NCBI GenBank assembly: GCA_007130555.1
Contig: SLSH01000390.1
Span: 1-14,322, forward strand
Length of the DNA stretch: 14,322 nt
Source of the DNA: Bacteroidales bacterium
Lineage (GTDB): Bacteria; Bacteroidota; Bacteroidia; Bacteroidales; ML635J-15
Reading direction: 5' to 3'
Below the pieces are notes generated by a model. The model saw only the letters and a program-made list of their open reading frames with translations, did no database searches and was not told the DNA's origin. Both the position numbers and the translations under genes were made by a program. Below, in pieces: positions 1 through 6,709 of the stretch (its first letter is position 1; each line of letters begins with the position of its first letter).

Positions 1-152
1 CTGAAGGAGAACATACTATAAAATTCAGTTTTGAACCCGAATCTTATAAAAAAGGCGTTAGAATTTCTTATGCATTTTCGGTTATTTTACTGCTGATGAT
101 ATTCGGAGGACTGTTTTATGAATACAGGAAAATAAAAAATAAAACGGAATAG
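1..152 (+). CDS. YfhO-like membrane protein, C-terminal fragment
   Basis: The 3' end of a gene that begins before the window; the frame starts at base 3 and ends with TAG at 150-152, leaving 49 residues. Visible are a GEHTIKFSFEP strand (an extracytoplasmic beta-sandwich-like end), one hydrophobic helix (about ISYAFSVILLLMIFGGLFY) and a short basic tail (EYRKIKNKTE). The pattern 'GxHxIxFxFEPxSY' followed by a last membrane helix and a charged tail is what I know from the C-terminus of Bacteroidota YfhO-family multi-pass membrane proteins, thought to act in glycosylation or transfer of lipid-linked sugars. Only the tail is present, so the family call rests on this pattern. No clear terminator follows the stop. 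Confidence 0.6.
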   Translation, partial: EGEHTIKFSFEPESYKKGVRISYAFSVILLLMIFGGLFYEYRKIKNKTE

Positions 153-425
153 GAATTAATCTTTGTCCCTTTGGGGTCTGATGCTTGCAAACAATTGCTT
201 TATAAAAAGTAGATTTTTATTATTGTACAAGCATATGGGAGTTTAATAACAACATCAGTTTATATTTATGCATTAATGTAAATTTGTGGCGAGGCATACA
301 AATTTCATAACAAAACTGTTTTATCTGTGAAATTATAGTAACTTTATATTTAAAGTTGCGTATAAAATTATGTTAAATCTATAAAAACATATTATTTTAT
401 TTGAGAATTTTTATAAATTATACGG
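153..425. other. Spacer between YfhO-like gene and methyltransferase gene
   Basis: This 273-bp AT-rich spacer has no convincing gene. It contains a long-loop 7-bp inverted repeat (ATGCTTG at 181-187 and CAAGCAT at 228-234), an 8-bp inverted repeat at 280-305 lying over a TAnnTTTG box, and a second imperfect -7-like box TATATTTA at 345-352. Which of these drives the methyltransferase cannot be settled from sequence. Confidence 0.5.
279..305 (+). promoter_or_regulatory. Inverted repeat overlapping a candidate -7 box
   Basis: AAATTTGT (280-287) and ACAAATTT (298-305) form a perfect 8-bp inverted repeat around a 10-nt centre (ggcgaggcat) that is GC-rich against its surroundings. The left arm overlaps TAAATTTG at 279-286, an exact match to the Bacteroidota -7 consensus TAnnTTTG, though no TTG -33 box sits at the usual distance. 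If used, the methyltransferase leader would be about 130 nt. The repeat could be an operator or an RNA hairpin; it has no U tract, so it is unlikely to be a terminator. Confidence 0.35.
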
Positions 426-1136
426 ATGACCAAACAAATTGATATTTTCGGACAATGTTGCAAAGATTATTTTGCAGGAGACACTGACGCCAAGATACTC
501 GTTCATTCAGACCTGGCAGATACAGAAGAATTACAAGCCTCATATTTATTCCGTTCATACAGGGATATGCCCATTCATGAAAAGAAAGCAATGGAACTGG
601 CAAGAGGAAAAATACTTGATATAGGAGCATGTGCAGGAGCTCATTCCTTATATTTGCAAAATATGGGATATGATGTTACTGCAATTGATATATCCCCGGG
701 ATGTTGCGAAGTAATGGAAAAAAGAGGGTTGAAGAATGTTATATACGGAGATATTTTTGACTTTAAACAGGGAGAATTTGACACTATTTATCTTCTGATG
801 AATGGAATCGGCATCGCAGGGACAATGCCCAATCTTCCCGAACTTTTCGAATATCTTAAATCTTTTTTAACTCCAAGCGGGAAAATTGTTTTCGACTCGT
901 CCGATTTGCAGTATTTGTATCTTGATAGTGGCAAAGCTCAGAATATTCCGATAAATAATGACAGATATTACGGAGAAATAGTATATAATTTACAATATAA
1001 AAATCTATTCAGTAAAGATTTCTTTTGGTTGTTTGCCGACCCGTATATAGTTGAAGCCATTGCCTCAGAATGCGGATATAATATGCACTTTGTAACCAAA
1101 GGACCGCATTATGATTATCTTGCCTGTCTGGTATAA
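426..1136 (+). CDS. Class I SAM-dependent methyltransferase
   Basis: A 236-residue protein with the Rossmann-type methyltransferase fold. Motif I is ILDIGACAGAHS at about residues 63-74 (S-adenosylmethionine binding). The acidic end of strand 2 is AIDIS with D88, motif II-like YGDIFDF lies near residue 109, and the strand 4 region reads FDTIYLLMNGIGIAG. A later SGKIVFDSSDL strand completes the core. The N-terminal 60 residues and C-terminal DPYIVEAIASECGY segment are likely cap elements that decide the substrate, which I cannot name. It is predicted to be cytosolic. The ATG at 426 is used because the preceding sequence is noncoding; no Shine-Dalgarno is evident, as is usual in Bacteroidota. 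The gene stands alone, with a 132-bp gap and a separate promoter before asnS. Generic methyltransferase identity is solid; anything more specific would be a guess. Confidence 0.85.
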   Translation: MTKQIDIFGQCCKDYFAGDTDAKILVHSDLADTEELQASYLFRSYRDMPIHEKKAMELARGKILDIGACAGAHSLYLQNMGYDVTAIDISPGCCEVMEKRGLKNVIYGDIFDFKQGEFDTIYLLMNGIGIAGTMPNLPELFEYLKSFLTPSGKIVFDSSDLQYLYLDSGKAQNIPINNDRYYGEIVYNLQYKNLFSKDFFWLFADPYIVEAIASECGYNMHFVTKGPHYDYLACLV

Positions 1137-1140
1137 TACC

Positions 1141-1155
1141 GTTGAAATTATCAAC
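1141..1155 (+). terminator. Weak hairpin after methyltransferase
   Basis: GTTGA and TCAAC form a 5-bp stem with a 5-nt AATTA loop, four bases after the methyltransferase stop. No immediate U tract follows; the T-rich stretch comes about 30 nt later. It is at best a weak terminator. Confidence 0.25.
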
Positions 1156-1199
1156 TACAACTTATAAATTTCATAAAATATTTTTCTTCTCTTTGTTTT

Positions 1200-1232
1200 T
1201 TTGTTATAAATTTACCAATTTAGTTATTTTTG
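1200..1232 (+). promoter_or_regulatory. Bacteroidota-type promoter for asnS
   Basis: TTTG at 1200-1203 and TATTTTTG at 1225-1232 are separated by 21 bp, matching the Bacteroidota housekeeping promoter (-33 TTG, about 17-23 bp, -7 TAnnTTTG). Transcription would start near 1237-1240, giving asnS a leader of about 30 nt. It may also be the main promoter for the rpoN block downstream. Confidence 0.7.
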
Positions 1233-1268
1233 CAATCGGATTATTAAAGATTATATTATTGTTTAATT

Positions 1269-2711
1269 ATGAAAAGAACAAAAATTATTGAAATATTAAG
1301 TACTGCAAAACCAGGAGAGAATGTACTTATAAAAGCATGGGTGAGAAATAAGAGAGTGAGTAAAAACGTAGCTTTTATTGCACTTAACGACGGTTCAACT
1401 ATTGATAATCTGCAAGTTGTAGTTGATGTTGATGATAAAACGGAAGTTTTATTAAGCAAAATTCATACAGGTGCGGCATTATCTGTTTGCGGGGACTTAA
1501 CCGAATCGGCAGGAAGCGGACAAAATGTAGAATTATTAAGTAAAGATATTGAAATACTCGGACAGGCAAATCCCGATGAGTATCCTTTACAACCAAAAAA
1601 ACACAGTCTGGAATTTTTAAGGGAAATTGCTCACCTCAGGTTCAGAACAAATACTTTCGGAGCAGTTTTTCGGATAAGACATAATATGACATTTGCCATT
1701 CATAAATTTTTTAATGATAAAGGCTTTTATAATATCCACACTCCGATAATTACCGGTGCAGATTGTGAAGGTGCAGGAGAAATGTTCAGAGTAAGTGTTT
1801 TAAATCCAAAAAATCCGCCTCTTGATGATGACGGAAATGTTGATTATTCCAAAGATTTTTTTGGAAAAGAAACCAATCTTACCGTTTCGGGACAACTTGA
1901 AGGCGAACTTGCAGCACTTGCATTATCCGAGATATATACTTTCGGACCAACTTTCAGAGCCGAAAATTCAAATACGACAAGACATTTATCCGAATTCTGG
2001 ATGATTGAACCCGAAATGGCTTTTTATGATATAAATGATAATATGGATCTTGCCGAAGAAATGCTCAAATATCTGGTAAGTTATGCTTTAAAAAATTGCA
2101 GTAAGGATATTGAATTTCTTAGCAAACGAAGAGAACAGGAGCAAAATCAGAAACCTGTAAATCAAAGAGATCAAATGAATCTGATTGAAAGGTTGAATTT
2201 TATTCTAAATAATAAATTTGAAAGAATAAGCTATACCGATGCATACGAGATATTAAAGATATCAAAACCTAATAAGAAAAAACAATTTGAGTATCCCGTC
2301 GAAAAATGGGGATTTGATTTACAAAGCGAACATGAAAGATATCTGGTGGAAAAACATTTTTTAAAGCCGGTAATAATAACCGATTATCCTCAAGAAATAA
2401 AAGCCTTTTATATGAAGCAAAATGATGACGGAAAAACTGCCAGGGCAATGGATGTGTTATTTCCGCAAATCGGAGAAATTATCGGAGGTTCGCAACGTGA
2501 AGAGGATTATAATAAACTTAAAACAAGAATGAAAGAAATGAATATACCGGAGAAAGAACTATGGTGGTATCTGGAAACCAGAAAATTCGGGACTGTACCT
2601 CATAGCGGATATGGACTTGGTTTTGAAAGATTAATGCTTTTTGTTACGGGAATGAGTAATATCAGAGATGTAATTCCGTTCCCAAGAACTCCAAAAAATG
2701 CTGAATTTTAA
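1269..2711 (+). CDS. asnS: Asparagine--tRNA ligase
   Basis: A 480-residue class IIb aminoacyl-tRNA synthetase that charges tRNA-Asn with asparagine using ATP. The N-terminal OB-fold anticodon-binding domain (about 15-110, starting at VLIKAWVRNKRVSKNVAFI) precedes the catalytic domain. Motif 2 is seen at FRAENSNTTRHLSEF (about 229-243, with the conserved Arg and Glu). Motif 3 is GFERLMLFVTG (about 451-461), followed by the usual IRDVIPFPRTP end. The AENSNT stretch and VSGQLEGE segment fit AsnRS rather than AspRS. Length is slightly above the roughly 466 residues of the Escherichia coli enzyme, with no visible damage. The ATG at 1269 lies about 30 nt after the predicted transcription start and reaches into the OB fold at the right distance. 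Only 41 bp separate it from rpoN. Confidence 0.97.
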   Translation: MKRTKIIEILSTAKPGENVLIKAWVRNKRVSKNVAFIALNDGSTIDNLQVVVDVDDKTEVLLSKIHTGAALSVCGDLTESAGSGQNVELLSKDIEILGQANPDEYPLQPKKHSLEFLREIAHLRFRTNTFGAVFRIRHNMTFAIHKFFNDKGFYNIHTPIITGADCEGAGEMFRVSVLNPKNPPLDDDGNVDYSKDFFGKETNLTVSGQLEGELAALALSEIYTFGPTFRAENSNTTRHLSEFWMIEPEMAFYDINDNMDLAEEMLKYLVSYALKNCSKDIEFLSKRREQEQNQKPVNQRDQMNLIERLNFILNNKFERISYTDAYEILKISKPNKKKQFEYPVEKWGFDLQSEHERYLVEKHFLKPVIITDYPQEIKAFYMKQNDDGKTARAMDVLFPQIGEIIGGSQREEDYNKLKTRMKEMNIPEKELWWYLETRKFGTVPHSGYGLGFERLMLFVTGMSNIRDVIPFPRTPKNAEF

Positions 2712-2721
2712 AAAAAAAGAT

Positions 2722-2729
2722 TATCTTTG
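2722..2729 (+). promoter_or_regulatory. Candidate -7 box upstream of rpoN
   Basis: TATCTTTG matches TAnnTTTG exactly in the 41-bp asnS-rpoN gap, 23 nt before the rpoN ATG. No clear TTG -33 box sits at the right distance, which would place it inside the asnS 3' end. It may give rpoN expression independent of asnS. Confidence 0.4.
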
Positions 2730-2752
2730 AAGAAACTTGTAGAAATTTTATT

Positions 2753-4204
2753 ATGCTGAAACAAAACTTAAATCAAAAACTGTTACAAAAACTTTCTCCT
2801 CAACAGATTCAAATGATTAAGTTGTTGGAGTTGCCGGCTTTGCAATTAGAACAAAGAATTAAAAAAGAACTGGAAGAAAACCCTGCACTGGAAGAAGGCA
2901 ACGAAGAAGAAGAAATTTACGAAGATAACAATACGGAAAGCGATAACAATGAAAATGATGATGAGTTTTCTCTAGAAGATTATATAGGAGATGATGATAA
3001 TGAGATTCCTGCATATAAATTTAACACAAACAATTATTCTAAAGACGATGAACAACACGATATTCCTCACTCCGAATCAAAATCTTTTCCCGAATATCTG
3101 AGAGACCAGTTGAGATTAAAGCCAATTACCGATAAGCAAGATTTTATTGCAGATTTTATCATTGGAAATATTGATGAAGACGGCTATTTAAGAAGAGATG
3201 TTGAAGCAATAGTAGATGATATCGCATTTTCTAAAAATATTATTGTTAAACAGGAAGAATTAGTAGAAGTATTAATAATGATTCGAGAACTGGACCCTGC
3301 GGGCGTAGGAGCGCAAACTCTGCAAGAATGTCTGCTGTTTCAAATATCAAGAATCGAAAACAGAACAAGTGAAGTTGAATTAGCCGAAAAAATTATTAAA
3401 GATTATTTTAAAGAATTTACAAAAAAACATTATTCAAAAATTATTGCAAAATGTAATATATCTAAAGTTGAACTAAAACAAGCTCTAGGTATAATACTTA
3501 AACTAAATCCCAAGCCGGGTAGTTCATACGGAGAATCCAAAAGTAATTCCATGAATACTATCATACCGGATTTTGTTCTTGAAATTAACGACGGAAAAAT
3601 TGAAGTGTCTTTGAATTCATATAATGTACCTGAATTAAAAGTAAATAAAAATTATCTGGAAATGTATAATAATTTTTCGGAAACCAATAAAGTTAAAATT
3701 TCGGATAAAGAAGCTGCAGTTTTTATTAAACAAAAACTGGATTCTGCAAAATGGTTTATTGATGCAATCAGACAAAGACAAAATACATTATTATTTACTA
3801 TTAATGCAATTATAGAATTTCAGAAAGAATTCTTCCTCGAAGGCGACGAAGCCAAATTAAAACCAATGATATTAAAAGATATTGCAAAATTAACCAATCT
3901 TGATATTTCAACAATTTCCAGAGTTGCAAATAGTAAATATATTCAAACACCTTACGGGAATTATTTATTAAAACACTTTTTCTCCGAAGGAATTCAAAAC
4001 GAATCGGGAGAAGAAGTTTCTACAAGGGAAATAAAACATATATTAAAAGAATGTGTTGAAAACGAATCCAAAACCGAACCTCTTACAGATGAAAATTTAT
4101 CTGTAATATTAAAAGAAAAAGGATATAGAATAGCACGCAGAACAATTGCAAAATATAGAGAACAACTGGGAATCCCCGTGGCAAGACTTAGAAAAGAATT
4201 ATAA
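2753..4204 (+). CDS. rpoN: RNA polymerase sigma-54 factor
   Basis: A 483-residue RpoN, the alternative sigma factor that reads -24/-12 promoters and needs an AAA+ enhancer-binding activator. Region I is the Gln/Leu-rich N-terminus (about 1-48: LNQKLLQKLSPQQIQMIKLL, then EENPALEE). Region II is a strongly acidic linker of about 49-95. The core-binding domain contains IGNIDEDGYL and LDPAGVGAQTLQECL, which are conserved in the family. The central helix-turn-helix follows, and the RpoN box ARRTIAKYRE is at 461-470 for -24 recognition. Length is normal. No enhancer-binding activator gene is in this window. The stop codon TAA at 4202-4204 shares its last base with the ATG of the next gene, which suggests translational coupling. 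Confidence is very high. Confidence 0.98.
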   Translation: MLKQNLNQKLLQKLSPQQIQMIKLLELPALQLEQRIKKELEENPALEEGNEEEEIYEDNNTESDNNENDDEFSLEDYIGDDDNEIPAYKFNTNNYSKDDEQHDIPHSESKSFPEYLRDQLRLKPITDKQDFIADFIIGNIDEDGYLRRDVEAIVDDIAFSKNIIVKQEELVEVLIMIRELDPAGVGAQTLQECLLFQISRIENRTSEVELAEKIIKDYFKEFTKKHYSKIIAKCNISKVELKQALGIILKLNPKPGSSYGESKSNSMNTIIPDFVLEINDGKIEVSLNSYNVPELKVNKNYLEMYNNFSETNKVKISDKEAAVFIKQKLDSAKWFIDAIRQRQNTLLFTINAIIEFQKEFFLEGDEAKLKPMILKDIAKLTNLDISTISRVANSKYIQTPYGNYLLKHFFSEGIQNESGEEVSTREIKHILKECVENESKTEPLTDENLSVILKEKGYRIARRTIAKYREQLGIPVARLRKEL

Positions 4205-4827
4205 TGAATCTGAGTAAATTTTTAAATATATCAGCAAATTTTATTAGCATAGTTTTTCATCCGCTGATTATTACCAGTATTGCTTGTTTTATTGTTTTTA
4301 ACTCGGGACACTATATCTCGATTATAGATAGTAATATTAAAACATCAATATATTTTATTTTTTTTGTAATGACTTTTTTAATGCCGGCATTGCTTATTCC
4401 TGTATTATATTATTTTAACCTGATTTCGAAGATTCAAACGGATTCACAAAAAGACAGAATATTGTCTTTGTTTGTTGTGGGAGTCTTGTATGCTTTGAGT
4501 TTTTATTTTATGAGCAGAGTGGTTTTTCCCGAAATTCTACTAAAAATTGTTTTATCATCAGTCGTTCTGGTATTTATTTGTATGTTTATTTCAATATTAC
4601 ATAAACTTAGTTTACATACTTGCGGAACGGGAGGCTTAATTGCATTATTATTTTATCTTTTTTCGGATTTCGGATTGGATATAAGATTTTATCTTTTAAT
4701 TTCAATTCTGATTTCAGGATTAGTGGGAACTGCAAGATTGATGCTCCGAAAACATAATTCTTTCCAGATATATCTTGGCTGGATTATCGGATTTATAGTG
4801 GTTTTTATTGTTTTAAAACTTTTGTAA
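4204..4827 (+). CDS. Membrane protein, degenerate PAP2-like
   Basis: A 207-residue very hydrophobic protein with about six membrane spans, no signal peptide and little soluble domain. Two segments recall the PAP2 (type 2 phosphatidic acid phosphatase) superfamily. KLSLHTCGTGG has S136-x-H138 and G141, where PSGH is normal. ARLMLRKHNSFQ has R178, five residues, then H184, like the SRx5HxxxD motif. The aspartate position is Q188, and motif 1 (Kx6RP) is at best a vestigial QKDRIL at 82-87. So this is probably a diverged PAP2-fold membrane protein that may not be an active phosphatase; active members act on phosphorylated lipids such as undecaprenyl pyrophosphate. It overlaps rpoN by one base and lies 11 bp before the next gene. 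Membrane protein is certain; PAP2 kinship is an inference. Confidence 0.65.
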   Translation: MNLSKFLNISANFISIVFHPLIITSIACFIVFNSGHYISIIDSNIKTSIYFIFFVMTFLMPALLIPVLYYFNLISKIQTDSQKDRILSLFVVGVLYALSFYFMSRVVFPEILLKIVLSSVVLVFICMFISILHKLSLHTCGTGGLIALLFYLFSDFGLDIRFYLLISILISGLVGTARLMLRKHNSFQIYLGWIIGFIVVFIVLKLL

Positions 4828-4838
4828 TACTTTATAAT

Positions 4839-5099
4839 ATGCTTTACATTATCAGAATATTATTTATTTTTCTTGTAATTTATTTTGCAGTAAAATTGAT
4901 TTTTAGAATTATTGTTCCTGCAATTCTCAGGTGGTATATTAAAAGAAAGATGAAACAAAGCGGATTTGATTTTAATGAAAACGATTATAAAAAGAAAAAT
5001 AAAAAAGAAGGAGAAATTGATATAGAACATATCCCTGAGGATAATAAAAATAAGAAAGATAAGAAGTCCGGAGAATATACCGATTTCGAAGAGATTTGA
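4839..5099 (+). CDS. Small membrane protein, DUF4834-like
   Basis: An 86-residue protein with one long N-terminal hydrophobic helix (about 3-30, from IIRILFIFLVIYFAVKLIF). A basic juxtamembrane stretch (RWYIKRKMKQ) and a highly charged Lys/Glu-rich tail ending in GEYTDFEEI follow. The N-terminal anchor, disordered charged tail and closing 'DFEEI' are what I know from the Bacteroidota-specific DUF4834 family, whose function is not established. The positive-inside rule predicts the tail is cytosolic. It is the last gene of the asnS-rpoN block, 11 bp after the PAP2-like gene and before the hairpin terminator at 5161-5194. In other Bacteroidota, DUF4834 genes are often near YfhO genes; here the YfhO-like tail is about 4.7 kb upstream. 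Confidence 0.7.
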   Translation: MLYIIRILFIFLVIYFAVKLIFRIIVPAILRWYIKRKMKQSGFDFNENDYKKKNKKEGEIDIEHIPEDNKNKKDKKSGEYTDFEEI

Positions 5100-5160
5100 T
5101 AAGTTAAACCTCTTTTACATATTTCCTTAATATATTTATATATACAATCATGCAATAATA

Positions 5161-5194
5161 AAAAGAGCCCGGATTTGGGAACCCGAGCTCTTTT
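5161..5194 (+). terminator. Rho-independent terminator of the rpoN block
   Basis: AAAAGAGC (5161-5168) pairs with GCTCTTTT (5187-5194). Inside are one C/A mismatch and a CGG/CCG extension (5170-5172 with 5183-5185), leaving a loop of about 10 nt. The right arm itself supplies a T run. It lies 62 bp after the DUF4834-like stop. It is the clearest hairpin in the window and probably ends the asnS-rpoN transcript. Unusually, it is directly followed by a leader-like sequence and a micro-ORF, so it may instead be a 5' structure of a short RNA. Confidence 0.65.
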
Positions 5195-5267
5195 GTACTA
5201 ACCCCAATCAACCATGAAAAAGAGAAAAGATAAATCAAAATTAAATTTGATTATCTTTTACAAATAA
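5195..5267 (+). other. Leader-like sequence with 17-codon micro-ORF
   Basis: Directly after the hairpin comes GTACTAACCCCAATCAACC and then ATG at 5214. This A/C-rich stretch with no T-rich interruption resembles the 5' leaders found just before ATGAAAAA in many Bacteroidota secreted-protein genes. The frame opened here encodes only MKKRKDKSKLNLIIFYK and stops at 5265-5267. The start is basic and then hydrophobic, like the beginning of a signal peptide, but nothing continues it in any frame. It may be a gene remnant, a micropeptide, or part of a repeated noncoding element. I do not claim it as a gene. Confidence 0.3.
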
Positions 5268-5643
5268 AACAATTGTTTTTATATTATGTTGTATATAATT
5301 ACAATTATTAGATTATCGTATTTTTTGTGATGTTAAATTGCAAAAAAAATGATATATATTCATCTCATAATAATAAAAATCATCATTATTTTTAATATAA
5401 ATATTCAAAAAAAACATTCAATTTTATGGTTTGAAGTCATATTTAAATTTTTTTGTTATTAATTAGAGTCAATGCTCCGATTTTTTTTTATTTACGAATA
5501 AGCAATATTTCTCAAATCATAAATCTTTGTTCATTATTCAATCTTAAGGTACAGCGTACCGAAATATTAAAAAAAACCATTTCTAACTTACACACTGATT
5601 AGTTACTAAATTTATAATGAACTTTTTATATTTAATAACTTTT
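5268..5643. other. AT-rich spacer with no gene found
   Basis: This stretch of about 375 bp is very AT-rich and full of stops in all frames. The only ordered structure I see is a small perfect inverted repeat, GGTAC-AGC-GTACC, at 5548-5560. It could be an operator but is too short to interpret. An upstream ATG at 5617 is in frame with yqgE, but lies upstream of the yqgE promoter and is probably not used. Confidence 0.5.
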
Positions 5644-5675
5644 TTTGGATTAATTAAAAAAAATAATTATATTTG
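5644..5675 (+). promoter_or_regulatory. Strong Bacteroidota-type promoter for yqgE
   Basis: TTTG at 5644-5647 and TATATTTG at 5668-5675 (exact TAnnTTTG) are spaced 20 bp apart. The -7 box ends four bases before the ATG at 5680, so transcription should start at or within a few bases of that ATG. This rules against the upstream in-frame ATG at 5617 and predicts a leaderless or nearly leaderless mRNA. Confidence 0.65.
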
Positions 5676-5679
5676 CATT

Positions 5680-6264
5680 ATGATATTTGATATTGACATA
5701 TTAAGAATTGTTTCAAATAACATTAAACCTGATATCGGAACTGTATTAATTGCAGAACCCTTGTTGGCTGATAATATTTTTTCAAGAGCAGTAGTATATT
5801 TAATTGATGACCATAATGATTCGCACATGGGTTTTATTCTTAATCATAAATCAGGAATGAAACTTCAAGATACATTAGACGGATTTAAAGATACTGATTT
5901 TGATTTGTATCTCGGAGGTCCTGTAGATCCTGATGTAATTCATTTCATACATCGGTTTAAAAATATCAAAAATTGCGAAGAAATTGCTCCCGGTCTTTAT
6001 TTAGACGGAGATTTGGATAAAATAAGAGAACTCGTAAATAAAGGATTAGCTACAAAAGACAATACAAAATTCTTTGTAGGTTATTCGGGTTGGACAAAAG
6101 GACAACTTACCGAAGAAATTAATAATAATGCATGGCTGGTTGCCAAAACTACTCCAAATATTGTTTTTAAAAAAGAAAATAGTTTGTGGGTAAGTTCTTT
6201 AAATCTTGTTGACAGACGTTATCAGGTATGGAAAAACTTTCCGATTAATCCCGAATTAAACTAA
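5680..6264 (+). CDS. yqgE: YqgE/AlgH family protein
   Basis: A 194-residue protein of the YqgE/AlgH family (DUF179), a conserved soluble fold whose biochemical role is still unclear; AlgH was linked to alginate regulation in Pseudomonas. Family marks are PDIGTVLIAEPLL near the start, the SRAVVYLIDDHNDSHMGFILNHKS block, LYLGGPVDPDVIHFIH, and FFVGYSGWTKGQLTEEINNNAWLV. An in-frame ATG at 5617 would add 21 residues rich in Phe, Leu and Ile. I prefer 5680 because the promoter at 5644-5675 lies inside that extension and because the resulting length matches the roughly 187-residue E. coli protein and the usual Bacteroidota N-terminus. Its TAA overlaps the stop of the convergent ftsB-like gene. Confidence 0.92.
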   Translation: MIFDIDILRIVSNNIKPDIGTVLIAEPLLADNIFSRAVVYLIDDHNDSHMGFILNHKSGMKLQDTLDGFKDTDFDLYLGGPVDPDVIHFIHRFKNIKNCEEIAPGLYLDGDLDKIRELVNKGLATKDNTKFFVGYSGWTKGQLTEEINNNAWLVAKTTPNIVFKKENSLWVSSLNLVDRRYQVWKNFPINPELN

Positions 6265-6572
6265 TCAAAAACAATTATAAATACATCTTCGTTTTCTTTT
6301 TTCATTAAATATTGCTCCCGGGCAAATTTCTCCAGTTCTTTTTTCCCTGAAAATAATTCCTTGTATTGCTGTTGATATAACAATAATTCCTGGCGGAAAA
6401 AATAATGTTCTTTTTTTAGAGAATTCAGCCTGATAATATTGGAATATCTGTCAACTAAACTATAAGTGTCAAAAACAGAAATCCAGATTACAAAAGCCAG
6501 AATACTTATCAGATACTTGTTTCTGATAAGTGTAATCATAATTTTCCAGGCAATATCTATTTTAAATTTCAT
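6261..6572 (-). CDS. Septum formation initiator (FtsB/DivIC-like)
   Basis: A 103-residue single-pass membrane protein. There is a short basic cytosolic N-terminus, a membrane helix at about 20-34 (YLISILAFVIWISVF), and a periplasmic coiled coil of about 42-80 (LKKEHYFFRQELLLYQQQYKEL). The C-terminal FAREQYLMKKENEDVFII block is the hallmark of the FtsB/DivIC family in Bacteroidota. The family acts in the divisome with FtsL and FtsQ/DivIB, linking septal peptidoglycan synthesis to division. It is transcribed opposite to yqgE and its TAG overlaps the yqgE TAA by sharing bases 6262-6263. A -7 box lies just four bases before the ATG. Family call is firm; FtsB versus DivIC naming is a convention. 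Confidence 0.9.
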   Translation of the reverse strand: MKFKIDIAWKIMITLIRNKYLISILAFVIWISVFDTYSLVDRYSNIIRLNSLKKEHYFFRQELLLYQQQYKELFSGKKELEKFAREQYLMKKENEDVFIIVFD

Positions 6573-6576
6573 AATT

Positions 6577-6584
6577 CAAAAATA
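6577..6584 (-). promoter_or_regulatory. -7 box for ftsB/divIC-like gene
   Basis: On the minus strand this reads TATTTTTG, an exact TAnnTTTG, ending four bases (AATT) before the ATG at 6572. I find no TTG -33 box at the expected distance. The spacing to the start codon is the same as at yqgE and implies a nearly leaderless transcript. Confidence 0.5.
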
Positions 6585-6668
6585 CGCAAATCCTTATTTT
6601 TTTATTTTATAAAAAGTTTGATTTTATTAACAGATTTGTTTTTATTGCAACGTGAAAATTTTTTATAA

Positions 6669-6684
6669 TGGCATAAATATTGAT
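6669..6684 (+). promoter_or_regulatory. Candidate sigma-54 (-24/-12) promoter of serpin
   Basis: TGGCATAAATATTGAT has the -24 core TGGCA exactly and TTGA at the -12 position, with GG and GA ten bases apart as in the consensus TGGCAC-N5-TTGC. The weak point is GA instead of GC at -12/-13. It lies 25 bp before the serpin ATG, giving a leader of about 15 nt. No TAnnTTTG box is found in this spacer on the plus strand. RpoN is encoded about 2.5 kb upstream, but no activator gene or activator site is visible. Confidence 0.3.
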
Positions 6685-6709
6685 AATTATATATTAAAAC
6701 TTTAAGCTT

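Noticed and set aside
5214..5267. 17-codon micro-ORF as a true gene
   Set aside because: Too short to support from sequence alone; listed only as part of a leader-like element.
5617..5679. In-frame 21-codon extension of yqgE
   Set aside because: It spans a near-perfect promoter and adds hydrophobic residues not expected in this soluble family; start 5680 fits better.
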